Shown piece by piece: positions 34,608 to 46,979 of a stretch of 64,000 nt of DNA. Positions within the stretch are counted from its first letter, which is position 1. The number at the start of each line of letters is the position of its first letter. Below the pieces are notes generated by a model. That model worked only from the letters and a program-made list of their open reading frames with translations. It was not told the origin of the DNA and did not search any database. Position numbers and translations under genes: made by a program. Source of the stretch: Labia minor (taxonomy: Eukaryota > Arthropoda > Insecta > Dermaptera > Spongiphoridae); the NCBI GenBank assembly GCA_963082975.1, contig OY720344.1:1612001-1676000 (forward strand), given 5' to 3'.

Positions 34608-35072
34608 ATTTTATTTATTATTTTCAGTAATTTTTAACTTAAATTGTATATTACAATTATATAAAAATTTTCAATTAATCGATAATGCTGAAAAATTTGG
34701 AATGTGTTAAAATATGGTTAAAATATTAAAAGAGAAAAATTTAATTGAGAAAGTTAAAGTCACTAAAAATCGTCTGTGATATCAAGTCATGTTTCTCCAT
34801 CTAGCGTTTTATTTTGACACTTAACCTCCTGAACTAATTATAGAAATAAAAAAATAAATAAATAAATCTAAATAAATCAGAAAGAATTTTGATATGAGAG
34901 ATTTTTACTATTACTATTCAAAATATAAGTTATCTCTTTTATAGCTCTCTTAAATAATGAATCTAGCAACTCTCTATTAAGTATTAAATAAATTTTATCT
35001 TACTATAAGTACTTTAGATATCTAAGGAGTACTTAATTGTTTATTCGATTTATAAATAAATAATGTCATAAA
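34608..35072. promoter_or_regulatory. Divergent promoter region TOMM6 / IKK
   Basis: Start codons face outward. AT-rich; no recognisable NF-kB or other site was identified. Role inferred from arrangement. Confidence 0.3.
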
Positions 35073-38000
35073 ATGGCTCATGAGGATTCTAGAATCTTGG
35101 GCTCTTGGGTACAAGAGAGAATATTAGGATCTGGAGGTTTTGGAATAGTATCTTTATGGAAAAATAAAGAAGATGGGTTCATTGTTGGTAAATATTTCCT
35201 AACATTTAAAATAATTAAAACTTTTATGAAAAAGTATATTCACTTAATAATCAATTATTTCAAATATGATAATTTAAAATAAATTTATTGATAGTTATTT
35301 TAAAATTTAAAATTTGTTTTAAATAATTGCTTATTAATTAATCATAAGTGTGATTTTTTTTTATAAATAAATATTTTTTTAATAAAAGAAAAATTAAAAA
35401 CATTGACACTATTTTATCTAGTTTACTTGAAACATAACAAAAATTATTTTGGACAATAATTAACAACGTTCAATATCTTTAATCAAATATTGGAAGAAAA
35501 TAATTTATTTTTTTCTCATATGATATAATTATGATGATTTTGGTATAATAATATATTTTTCCGAAAATGTATTCTCTTAAATATAATGAATTAATCTTCT
35601 AATATTTATTTATTTTTAAAACTTTAAATTAATTATAGCAATAAAGAAATGTCGCCCCGGTGTTGATGCAATATTAACCCCTCTATACAAAGAACGTTGG
35701 TCCAAAGAAGTAGAGATGATGGCACGGTTGGCCCATCCAAATATCGTTGCTTCAATAAAAATACCTGAACCACTTAAATCTATGAAATCTGAACTTCCTA
35801 TATTATGCATGGAATTTTGCGCTAAAGGAGACTTACGACATGTAAAATTTTATTTTTTTATCGCATTTCACTTAAATCTTATTAATTTTAGATTTTTTTA
35901 TAATAGATATTAAACCAATCCGTAAATTCCTCTGGACTTCAAGAAAACGATGTTCGTGATTTTATTTATGATATTAAAAATGCAATTCAATATCTTCATT
36001 CTATGAAAATAACTCATAGAGATTTAAAACCAGAAAATATTGTGCTAAAGCAAACAGAAAATCGAGTAATCATTTATTTTTTATTATTATTATCATTACT
36101 ATGTTATTGTTACTATTATTATTAATAATTATGGTTTATATCTTAATATTTACACTTTTTAAATTAATAGATAATTTATAAATTAATTGATCTTGGTTAT
36201 GCCAAAGAGTTGGATGCAAGTAGTATTTGTAATTCCTTTGTTGGAACTCTACAATATTTAGCTCCAGAACTATTACAAGGAAATAGGTACTCAAAATATA
36301 ATAACTATAATTTAATTCTTTTCAGTTCCAGCTACTATAATATTTTAAACATGACTTAAGTTAAAAATTTTAAATCTAAAAATTATACATATTATATATT
36401 ATATTTTGAATGAATGCATTTCGAACATAGTTTAACTTGATTGATAATTATAAATTTTCGTTATACGGAAATCATATGAATTTTCGTTTATATGGAACAA
36501 ATTTTTGTAGAAATATTGTTTATATTTTAGATTAAACAAAACAACATTTAAAAAATATATAATTTGATATTTCTTTTCACCTAACTTATTAATTCATTTT
36601 AGGTTCTTTTGTATTCTTATATTAAATAAATAAAATATGTTGTAAATCAAATTTATTTGAAATATTGTTAAAATTCATATAATTTATCAAATTATTTATG
36701 TTTTTTAATTTCTAGTTATACTTCTTGTGTTGATTATTGGAGCCTTGGATTGGTATCATTTGAAGTGATCACTGGTGTTAGACCATTTTTACCTCATCTG
36801 GACACAGTCAACTGGTACCTTTATTTCAAATATTTAAAGAGTAACCATCTACTATTTTTTTTAAATTTATCTAACAAGGGGTTGCCTCGTTATGCTATCT
36901 CTACTTTTGAATGAGCGATATCGCATTCGAAAGTGCAAGTCAAGATTAGAAAAATTGTCAGAGCTTTTGGGAGTGTATGGGCCTTAGTTTCGGAGAAGAT
37001 TAAACGTAAAAAAGAGGTATTTTTCACTTATGAGGTAAGTACGATAGAAAGCCATAATTTGGGATGAGACCTGATAGCTTGGGAGGTAAGGCCTCTGAGA
37101 TAGCATAACCTGGAATCCCCTTATAAGCTTTATACATTGTATTGTATTGATAAACAATGCCTTTTTATGAGAGAACCAAATATTAATAAAACTCGGAAAA
37201 CGTTTTATTATATATTGTATGATTTACTCAATGAAATCTCATATATTATATAAGTCTAATTATTTTTTTAATTTTCGGTAGGTCATGATTAAACCTTTTC
37301 TATTCTAACCAATGGTCAATGATGAATTTCAAATTATTTGTAAATTAAATCAATTTTGTAAAGAGATTAACTGAATCTTTTTATATATTCACCATTAAGT
37401 TAAATTTTTTAAATATTACATATAAATGAATTTTTTCAGGATAACCTATGTTCAAAAAAAGACTTCAGATGATATTTGTGTATATCAAAGTTTAGATGAT
37501 CAAATAATATATGCCAAAGAAATATTTGAAACTAATTATATTTCTTCGTAAGTTTGAAGATGATTTATTGTTTTATTTAAATTGAATTATATTCATTGAA
37601 ATTGGAATTTTTTCTTATTCTGTATAGAACTCTTAAATATGAATTAGAAAATTGGCTCAAATTAATTCTTGAATGGGAACCTAGTAGAAGAGGAAGGAAT
37701 GAGAATAATGAAATAATATTTTATAAAAAAATTGATCAAATTCTAAACAAAAAGGTAAATTTAAAAAAAGTATAGAAATAATAACAAATGAGGAGAATTT
37801 TTTTTCTTACTTAGTCAATTTAATTATTTTATTTTAAATATACACTATGTGTTTAATTAATTTATTATATTTACAAAATAATAGATTTTTTTTTAAGATT
37901 ATTTTAATTTTTTCAATGACAACGTATAACTTTTTGAGTTATGAAATTGATGAATCCACTCAAATGTTAACACTTCAAAAATGGATAGAAAGGGATACTA

Positions 38001-40496
38001 ATTTTAAAATTGATCATCAAGAACTTATAAAACCTGATGGCACCCTTATAGATGCAACAAAATTAGTAGTAGAATCATTTCCCCAATTAAAGGTAAATTT
38101 TACTATATTTTTATTTTTATATATATAATTGATTATTAAATTTATATGTTCTTAAATCAAATTCGATCAAGGTCAATAATTTTAGAAAAAAAACACACAA
38201 ACCAATAGAAAAAATATTCGAAATGATAATTGGTAATTAAAAATCAAATATAAAAATAGTGCAAGCTCAAGACACACATTAATATAAATGAAAATCAAAT
38301 TTTTAATTGATTATTAGTCTTCAAATTTGGAATAATTAGAACATGGGCTGAAAATTGGATAAATGAGGTGGAATGGCCCGCTCAATTAATTATAGTGTTT
38401 ATATATTGAAATTGGTTCTTAAATCTCATTGTGATTCTTTGTGATAATTTTACTTACATAATTTAATATTTTTAAATTCCCATATATACAATTAAAAATG
38501 AATGCATTTTGTTTCAGGTTGGAGATACTCACATTTATGTATTTGATAAATATTCATTTGTAATGCCTAAAGTTCCACCGAGAATCCCTTCCCTTGTAAC
38601 AAAAATGATGGAAGATCCTAAACTGTTGGTAAATCTATTCCATTTAAAAAGAATTTGGTCAAATGCAGTTTTTTATTTGAGACAAGAAATGGATCTATAT
38701 AAAACATTCCTTTTAGGATATAAAGCGAAAATGTAATTTTTTATTGTGTATTAAAAATTAATTTTGATTTATTATATAATTTTCAAACTATTTTTAGGTT
38801 GGATCTCTTTAAAAAAAATAATATGCTTCAAATAAATTGGTTAAACTTAAATATTAATATTTCACAATTAGAAGAATTATTAAAATTGTATGAGGAATCC
38901 GAAAAATTTGATATAGAAGAAACTAAAAAAAATAATATTGGTAAATTTATTACATTATTTATAAAATTAAATACTTCAAACATATAATAAATATTATTTT
39001 TAAAAAAATTAATATTGTATTTATAAGGGAATTTTGTAAATAAAACCACATATTAATATTTTATTGTAAATTTATTCAAAAAATACACAGTGTATTTTAT
39101 TTACAAAATTCCCTTATAAATAAAAACAACCACCAAATCTTTAACAATTTAATATTGTATTTATTTACAGTTTCAATTTACAACTTTACATAAATTACAA
39201 TACTTTATTTCATTTAATCTTTCGAGGCATTTTTCATATTTTTAGACCGTATCTTCGTTTTAATAAAAATCTCAATTTTGTTCTGATTTTAACAAATTAT
39301 AGTAAAAAGTAAAAACTAAATTAGTATTATGGATTGTTAGAAGTTTTACTATAAGGTGTTGAAAGATAGAAATTGACCTTATTATTATATAATAAAATTT
39401 TTTATCATCTAACTTTTTTGTGAATACATAATATTGAAAAAGTTGAGTTGTCATTATAACCTTTATCTATAATTTTATGAATAAAGGATATCATAGCATT
39501 CAAACAAAATACCCATAGACCTTTTCTAATTGTCAACTCTTAATCTTTGTCATTAGACAATATAGTTACCCTATTTGGTCTTTATAAGTCATATATATTA
39601 ATAAATAAATTTATTATTTTTCATTTTTATTTTATTAATTATTAATCTTGGATTTTAGATAATAATTTGATTTTAAATTCCTGGACTAAAATGGTTTCTG
39701 AAGAAACTACAAATATTACAGTATTAAAGGATTTACTAATTAAATTAAAACAAAAATGTGATTCAGTTGCACAAAAAATTAATGAATTACAAAAAAGTCC
39801 ATATATTATGTTCAAAGAACAAGATATTTTAAAAGATTTGTATGAAAAGGGATTAAAATTATTAGATAAAATAAAAATATTAATGAAAGAAAATAAAAAT
39901 GTTAAAAAAAATAGTGTTGAAATGGCACATATCATTTATAAATGTTTCAAACATAGAGATCAAATAATACACGATGAAATATTTGCTTCCCAACTTCAGT
40001 ATGAATAATATTCAACATTTTTCACTTTTTCATTTTTTTTATATGTTCATATATTTATTCATTTGTGTGTGTTTTCAGAAAATTATTAAATATTCAAAAT
40101 GATATTGAAAAAATTTCAATACCGATTTCTACAGCTATAAATCATATAGACACACTCAAATCAAATATTAAAAAAGCACAAATTGAACGACAAAAACAAA
40201 TATGGGCCCTTTTGGTAATATATTTTATTTTAAAACATAATTAAATAAAATAAAATAAATAAATACAATTTTAGAATAATTTAAAAGAAACAAAAAATAT
40301 TTTAATTGATAAAGAAAATATTTCAAATCATTCTGATACAAAAAATAAAATATCTGAAGCTGATACAATAACAAATTCTTCAAATAACATAGAAAACTTG
40401 TTGAAAATCATAAGTCTTAGAAAAATTATGAATTCAAAAAAGAGCGACTCAAATATTATTATCTTACAAAATAAAGAATATCGTCATAGGTAATAT

Positions 40497-40527
<31 letters not shown>

Positions 40528-40665
40528 ATTTAAATTAATTACTATATATGACTTCTTTAATAAAGGATTGAACAATCAATAGAAAAGGCAAAACAATTGA
40601 AAACATTCGTTTGCAAAACTGATTCATTTGAATGGGATGAATTGAAAAAATCAATAAGGTCTTAA
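35073..40665 (+). CDS. I-kappa-B kinase (IKK-alpha/beta class), 14 exons
   Basis: Exons are 35073-35187, 35639-35841, 35907-36065, 36171-36286, 36716-36814, 37440-37547, 37628-37754, 37898-38092, 38518-38732, 38798-38940, 39659-39998, 40079-40214, 40275-40489 and 40566-40665, giving 756 aa (human IKK-beta 756). The kinase phosphorylates I-kappa-B or Relish-type inhibitors in NF-kB signalling. The kinase domain has GSGGFG (19-24), AIKK with Lys41, HRDLKPEN with Asp145, and DLG at 166-168. DLG, unlike the DFG of TBK1-type kinases, marks the IKK-alpha/beta class. The activation loop SICNS puts Ser177 and Ser181 exactly as in IKK-beta. A ubiquitin-like segment follows (about 310-400), then a long Lys/Asn-rich helical dimerisation region. 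SFEWDEL (744-750) near the C-terminus is a candidate NEMO-binding motif. Confidence 0.93.
36876..37122. mobile_element. MITE in an IKK intron
   Basis: AAGGGGTTGCCTCGTTATGC at the left and GCATAACCTGGAATCCCCTT at the right are inverted repeats of about 26 bp ending in GAGATAGC/GCTATCTC. 247 bp, no ORF, GC-richer than the intron around it. No clear target duplication; superfamily unknown. Confidence 0.75.
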
Positions 40666-40770
40666 TGAACATTTTTTGAAATTAAAATTCTATATCATTA
40701 ATGTTGTTAAATAATTCAATTATTAAAAATACAATTGTTATATATATATAAATCTTAACTACTATACATA

Positions 40771-40797
40771 GAGAGAGAGAGAGAGAGAGAGAGAGAG
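40771..40797. repeat. (GA)n microsatellite
   Basis: About 13 GA units downstream of IKK. Confidence 0.95.
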
Positions 40798-40862
40798 CTC
40801 TTTTCAAAGTCTGTATGTATATATTTTATATTTATTTCGTTTATATCTTAAATATTTTAATA

Positions 40863-41370
40863 CAGTAAGACCTCTCTTAACACTGTTTCGGTTTAATGCT
40901 CTATTCAAATTCCCCAAAATTGCACTCAGCGTTAGACTTCACGCTATCCGAAGCAGTTGATCTTTATTTTTTTCTTTTTTGCATGTTCTAAGGACGTATT
41001 ATCGTTTCAAACATTTGTTCACGTTATTCTAGGTATAAATTTATACAATATAACGATTGATATAGTGAAAAATAGTATGATATCTAGTTTTTATCATGGT
41101 TGTTAAAAAATAAAAAAATAAAAAATTAAGAAAATAAAGCAACAAGAAAAAACGTCTCTAGAAATTAAAATGCAAGTGATTGGAAGATTAGAGACAGATA
41201 AAGATAAAGGTTTTTTTTATTTAAAAAAAATAATTAATAAATTCAATGGTAAAATACATGACCATTTTTCTGCCCATCTTCTCTTAACCCCATAATTTAC
41301 ATGAGATAACAACTTCGTTTAACGCTGTTTCTTATACGGTCTACTTTGATTGAACGTATGGGTCTTACTG
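40863..41370 (+). mobile_element. pogo/Tigger-type element with transposase stub
   Basis: Ends CAGTAAGACCTCTCTTAAC and GGGTCTTACTG are inverted and flanked by TA on both sides, as for pogo-like members of the Tc1/mariner superfamily. Inside, EKTSLEIKMQVIGRLETDK (about 41148-41205) resembles the N-terminal helix-turn-helix of CENP-B/Tigger proteins. The rest of the transposase is deleted, so this 508-bp copy is non-autonomous. Confidence 0.75.
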
Positions 41371-41372
41371 TA

Positions 41373-42339
41373 TATTAAAACCTTAATTGTTTTCTTTTTT
41401 CCATTTTTCTTTCTATTTTTAATTAATTCAATAAATTATGAATATGTATTGTATACCTATTCGTTTTGTTAATTGTAAAATTTAAAATTTGAAAAAAGTG
41501 AAATCCAAATCATTTTTGCTTATTTTGGTATTTTTTTTCAATAATCAAAAATTTTTGTAAATGTAATAACCTCTTTTGTTTTTACGACATCTTTAAAACT
41601 ATTACTGCGGCATACAAAAAGAAGTGCAGATATCTTTTTTGTGAGCGAGTATATTATTATTATTATTATCTATTAATTATATATTGATAGTTATATGCTA
41701 ATTATGTTATTTCAACTCAACATTATAAAAAAAACTCTTAATTTATTATTATAGAGAGAAGTATATTAAAATAAAATATTAAAGTTAAAAATAAACTATA
41801 ATAAAATTATTCTATGACTTTTGGCATTTTGGTAGAATTATTAATTTTACTTTTTCTTTTTGTCAGTTACAAGAAAGGTGTGCTAGAATGTTTTTTAAAT
41901 TTGCACATTTACTAATTATAATAAAAATGCAGTAGTATTGTTAAGAGCACTTCAAGCTTACTAGTATTAAAAGTTTTACTTTGAGATTTTGACTTGAACA
42001 AAAAAAACACTACAAATCTAACAGGTATAACAGGTAGGTAGATGCTGCTACAATGAACTTTCAAGTTTTTCTAGGTTTATTAATATTGAATCTGATTAAA
42101 TTAAATTTACATTTTACCTGTATATAATTCAGTAAGAACTAAACAATATTTTTAAATAGAGCATGATTTCGGGTTCATTTTAATGGGGGGATTATAATAT
42201 ATAAGATATTTTTTCTATATATTAATAACAATAAATTAAATAAAATGTTATTTAGAAATTTATTCAATTAAAATTTTATTTTATAACTCTTTATTATTGA
42301 TTAATTAATTCTACAAATAAAATGACAGACTATATTTAA
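41373..42339. other. AT-rich intergenic DNA
   Basis: No gene or repeat recognised. Confidence 0.6.
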
Positions 42340-42482
42340 AAATTGTATAAAAGTGCTATATATAGATTTTCAGTTTGATTGAATTGCTGATTAATTTTTT
42401 AACACATTTACTGGCAATCACGCGCCAACACGTGAAGTTGTACCATCAACAAAGAGCTAAACACGCGTCGGTTTAATAAAAC
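42340..42482 (+). repeat. Repeat family A, fragment
   Basis: Carries CTATATATAG, GAATTGCTGATTAATTTTTTAACAC-like sequence, CGCGCCAACACGTGAAGTTG and CCATCAACAAAGAGC blocks of family A, without either end. Confidence 0.7.
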
Positions 42483-42634
42483 AGGCTGCATCTAATAATG
42501 TTTATTGTGCTTCTTCAATTATGCTTATAAGCATAGAGAAATTATACTTTACTTTGAATCCATATATTAAACCAAGTTACTGTAACATCGAGCTATCGCT
42601 CGACCCTTTAACAAATTTTCTTGTACAATTTATT

Positions 42635-43314
42635 CAGGGCCGGCCCTAGAGCCGAGCCAGTAAGGCCATGGCTCGGGGCGCTTGGCTGGCAGGGGCGCCA
42701 TTATGAAAAAAAAATTAATCCTTCTCGAATATATATAATTTCTCTCTTTTTTCGTAGATAAAAACAGTCCTGAAAGATTATCCAGAAACAAAAGTTTTAT
42801 ATACATATTGGTGTTAAGAAAATTTTGTATTAAATTTAATATAAAAATGGTTGGATTTACGCGCTTTTATATCGGAAGAATTATTATCATAAGAAACTTT
42901 ATTTATAATCTTTTCTTTTGGGGTGCGTGGCATCCCCTTAATGTCTAAAGATGCTTAAATACTTTTTAGAGTGATAAGAGGAACCAATGAATGGCTCAAA
43001 CCCCATACAAAGTATCGACCGCTGTCGATCAATCAATAAATATAATAAACCAATTCACTGTTTATGTTCCCCCTTTTGGTAACTTTTACTTTAGGAAACA
43101 TCTCCTTTTATGGAAATGTTGATATCTCCTTTTTAGGAAGATCAACCAATATGTGGATCCAACTAAAATAAAATATATTTTCAAATATAAAAATATTTTT
43201 TTAATAACAAACAAAAAATTTTTAGTTGATTCTTTTTTTTTTTGCTTGTTAAAACATATGGGGCGAACTTTAGACCCTTGGCCTAGGGCGCCATAAGAGC
43301 TCGGGTCGGTCCTG
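42635..43314. mobile_element. hAT-type non-autonomous element, 8-bp duplication
   Basis: Ends CAGGGCCGGCCCTAGAGCC and GAGCTCGGGTCGGTCCTG are inverted. AATTTATT stands directly outside each end (42627-42634, 43315-43322), a perfect 8-bp target duplication. Subterminal GGGGCGC and GGGCGCC blocks also mirror. 680 bp without transposase. Confidence 0.85.
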
Positions 43315-43322
43315 AATTTATT

Positions 43323-44219
43323 ATTATAAACTTTAAAATTTTACAATTTTTTAAATTATTTATTATAATTGTTAAATGTGTTTTCTAAAAGTGACCCATT
43401 AAAAATTTATTTCCTAAAATTTTACAAATTAATTAAAATTACTTGATTTTCATTTCCAGATGAAAAATATATTCAAATTTATTTGATAAAATATTTGATC
43501 CTATATTATACTCGTATATGTATATGTTGTTATAATTAGATGGATTCAGTTTTATATTTTTAAAACTAGCAATAGCTTATAGACTGTTTCGACCACACAA
43601 GGAGTACTACTGATGACTACTGATAATAATATAAATTCTGATATTATATTGACACCTGTACTTGTCTATATTTTAATGGTCTGTGATTTTAATTAAGGAG
43701 GATTAAGGAGAGGTTATATTTTTTCTTTTTCAAATATCATTTATAATTTAATCTATAAAATATTTTAATTAATATAATATAATTTATTTAATACTATTAG
43801 ATCAAACTTATTTGAAATTTCTTCATATATAAATATTTTAAATATAAAAAAATATGAATATCATATCAATTAAAAAAGAATAGCGGGCGGCAAATTTCAA
43901 TATGGATGACGTAATTTGTGACGACATTTAAATTTGCTATTTTAAATTAAGAAAATAATAATAAAGTTGATTTTTCTCGAGGCTGAGATCAATACAGATC
44001 GATTTATCTTTATAAATATTATCAATGGTGTGAATATCAAAAAAAAAATATTTTAGCAGTTTAATAATCCCAAATACAAATATACACTTACGAGCAAAGA
44101 AATAGAATCACTCTCTTTTCATTAAATTAATGATAATTTTTAGTTTCAATATAATTTATTAGGAATTTAAATATGTTTTCCATCAAGTTTAATGTTTAAG
44201 TATTTAAAATAAGTGTAAC
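43323..44219. other. AT-rich DNA with a family B fragment
   Basis: About 43885-44005 carries GATGACGTAATTTGTGACG and a TTTTCTCGAGG block that recall the centre of family B. The rest shows nothing. Confidence 0.45.
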
Positions 44220-44423
44220 ATGATATACATATTAAAACATTTAATAATCTTAATTTGTGTACAAAGTAATGATGACTTTTTCGCTGGTTATATGAGAAAT
44301 AATTTGTTAAAATTAATTCAATTCAAATCCCTTCGAGAGCCAAATTATTTAAGTCACATTCAGGCGGCTAGTAATAAACTCATATTATCTTATGAATTAA
44401 AAAAAAGGGGATATCAGTTCTAA
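44220..44423 (+). CDS. Candidate small secreted protein, 67 aa
   Basis: Not recognised. The ORF starts with a hydrophobic segment, MIYILKHLIILICVQS, that reads as a signal peptide with cleavage likely before NDD. About 51 residues without cysteine follow, ending in a basic ELKKRGYQF. KKR before GYQF could be a processing site, so a peptide-hormone precursor is one possibility. No introns, homolog or neighbour supports this, and AT-rich DNA gives hydrophobic ORFs by chance. Confidence 0.25.
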   Translation: MIYILKHLIILICVQSNDDFFAGYMRNNLLKLIQFKSLREPNYLSHIQAASNKLILSYELKKRGYQF

Positions 44424-45296
44424 TATTGCTATAAAAATTATTGTTAATTAAATGGATTATTTTTTATGGAAATTATATTTATTTAAGCTTTAATACAGTA
44501 TCATTTATATTAATATTACAACATATTTAAGAATAAAAATTACATTTAAAAACTCGCAAAGGTGATTCCATTTGTTTGCTCATTAGTGTATATACAATTT
44601 TTGGGAGTATAATAAGATAAGATAATGTAAGATAAAATCAAGGCTATGATGGACAATGCAAATGATTCGAAAAAGTGGGGGGAGGGCTAACTGGAGGTTA
44701 AATCTCATATGGTGATGGAGGAATTGATTTCTAGAAAACTGTCACTATTATTAATCCTTTAAGATTAGGATCACACACATCCAGTTTGATGGTAGAAAAT
44801 TTTTGTTGAACAAATCTTGGCCTATTAAGGATAGGTGAAAGTTAAGTATGTTTTAAGCTAAACCTGTAAGGCTGAGAGCCTTAATTTTTGTTTTCAAGAC
44901 AAATGTTTTAATTAAACTATCAGGTCAATGCTTAAGGGGAGGTAATAGCAGTTTCCCAGTATGATGCAATTCAAGGGTTGGTCTGTGATCTTTCATAACT
45001 TTCAAGTTAATTGAATTTTTTTTGTCAATGAAAAAAGATTAATTATTGGAGGACAAAAAACTTGAGAAACATTTGATATTAAAAAAAAAAAAAATATTAA
45101 AAGAGGTTATAAATTCAAAAAGATTTATTAGGAAAATTACATTACTAAATTATAACAAAATTTAATATACTCCTTTTGTTTAATTAATGTTTTAAAAAAT
45201 AATATAATATAAAATATTCGATATATATAAATATCTATTTATAATAGTGTACAAATCATATAAATATGATAAAGTTTTAAATATATATTTTTTCAA
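44424..45296. other. Intergenic DNA, one less AT-rich patch
   Basis: About 44620-45000 is richer in G than its flanks and has no open frame of note. It may be an old repeat; no partner copy is in the window. Confidence 0.45.
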
Positions 45297-46906
45297 TCAT
45301 TTTATTTCTTCAATTTTTTGTTTTTTACAAGTACTTGTAGATTCTTCTTCAGATTCGTGTTCACTGGATGAACTCAATTCTTCCTCATCAGGATCCATCC
45401 TACAAAAAAAATTCCGATATTTTGATTTATATATAGTATTATATAAAAATAAGAATTTATATATTGAATGTATAGTTTATAGTAAATTTACATATTCGAG
45501 TAAAATCATATACACAAAAACATGCACTTGTATTATATTTCCATTAAATAAGATGGTGATTAATTTGAAATAATTATAAAATATTTATTATTAATGGTAT
45601 ATAATATAACTTACCAAGCAAAACTTTTTTTTTTCGAATTTTTATTTGAAGAGGATACTTTTCCTGAAGGACTTTTTCTTTTGAGTGGATTATTATTTAA
45701 TTGTTGTGCTTTTTTAAAACCTATAATAGATATATTATTAATTAAATTTAATCTAAATTGTATATAAAAAAATGGGTATATATTGAAAACCCCCTACACC
45801 TCGCAGAATTTGATGAAACTTCGCCAGTTGATTCTTTGATTAATTCTAAGAAACTTTTTCCTTAGGCATTTCTTTGGAGAACTTCTAGTTTTCGAGATAC
45901 AAGTGATTAAAGATTGGATATCAATCCATTGATATCCCATTTAGCTACCATGTCTTATCAGGTTGACCAGCAGAGGGCGCGACTAATTTTCGGTTTTTTC
46001 AGTTCGGATTGTATATAGAAAAATTAAAAAATTGATTAATAAAATAATTTTCCTATATCCAAACCGAACAGGAAAAAACTAAAATTAGTGAATATGTGAA
46101 TAATTAGTGAATTAGTCAATGAAAATTTCTTAATGGCTGCACATTTCGACATTCATAACCATCTAATTGATATCCAATCTTTAATCACGTAAAACTCAAT
46201 GTAAAAATAAAATACCTTGTTCAACAGCATCCATAACATTTTCTATTTGAATTTTGCGTTGTTTTTCAAATTCAGGATCATGAAATGTATGTTTTGGTTC
46301 TGCACATAATCTTTCAATCTTTTTCTTTTTTAATTCTTCTTTTTCTTCTTCTCTAACCGTCTGTTGAGTTATCCAATTTTTTAATCTCTTTTCTTCATTA
46401 ATATCACGAAGTCTTCGTCCACTTAAATCTCGACATGCCTCCCGATTGGTAGTTTTTTCAATTTGAGCTCCAATAGCCCTCAACATAGATCCAAAACCTG
46501 TTAAATAAATTTTTTTATTTTTTCTATTTATTATAGAAAATTATATTAATGAATTTGGAATATGTACCTCCTTTTCCTCCTAATAATCGTGGTATGACAC
46601 TAATAGCATATTCTTGAGACAATTTATCATTATTATTAATTACACGTCCATTTTGTGTAAAGTAAAAATTGCTTTCTACATCATAATTTGTTATCTAAAA
46701 TTAAAATGCAAGAATTAATTGATTAATTAAAGATTAATTTTTGTGATTTTAATGGCTGAAAAGATTAATTCATTACTTCAATAACAAATATTGTTTCTAA
46801 CCTCAAAATAGTTGCTTAAATTATCAATGATATCTTGTTTGTTTCTTATTACTTCTTTTACTTCACAAATTATTTTTTTTGGTGTGTATATTGTTAAATG
46901 CACCAT
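45297..46906 (-). CDS. SDE2: SDE2 splicing regulator / telomere maintenance protein, 5 exons
   Basis: Exons are 46802-46906, 46568-46694, 46216-46497, 45615-45720 and 45297-45399, giving 240 aa (human 451). SDE2 has an N-terminal ubiquitin-like fold that is cut after a GG to release the active C-terminal part, which acts in excision of certain introns and in replication-stress responses. Here the fold ends VIPRLLGGKGGFGSMLRAIG (about 67-86), where GGKGG is the processing site. The hallmark QIEKTTNREACRDLSGRRLR follows, then EPKHTFHDPEF, a Lys-rich stretch, SFAWMDPDEEE and an acidic Ser/Glu tail ending KKQKIEEIK. The C-terminal SAP-like domain of the human protein is absent. Intron 3 holds a family D element. 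Confidence 0.92.
45785..46195. mobile_element. Foldback element, family D copy 2, in SDE2 intron
   Basis: Matches 12965-13560 in order: ATGAAACTTCGCCAGTTGAT, CTTTTTCCTTAGGCATT, GACCAGCAGAGGG, CAGTTCGGATTGTATATAG paired with CCTATATCCAAACCG. AAAGATTGGATATC and GATATCCAATCTTT form an additional perfect inner pair. It fills most of the intron. Confidence 0.75.
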
Positions 46907-46979
46907 TTTTATTTAATATTTATACAAATAAATTATAAACTAAATGTTAATAAATAGAAGAAAAATCATTAAAGGTGGA

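Noticed and set aside
35616-35810. 64-codon minus-strand ORF
   Set aside because: Antisense of IKK exon 2.
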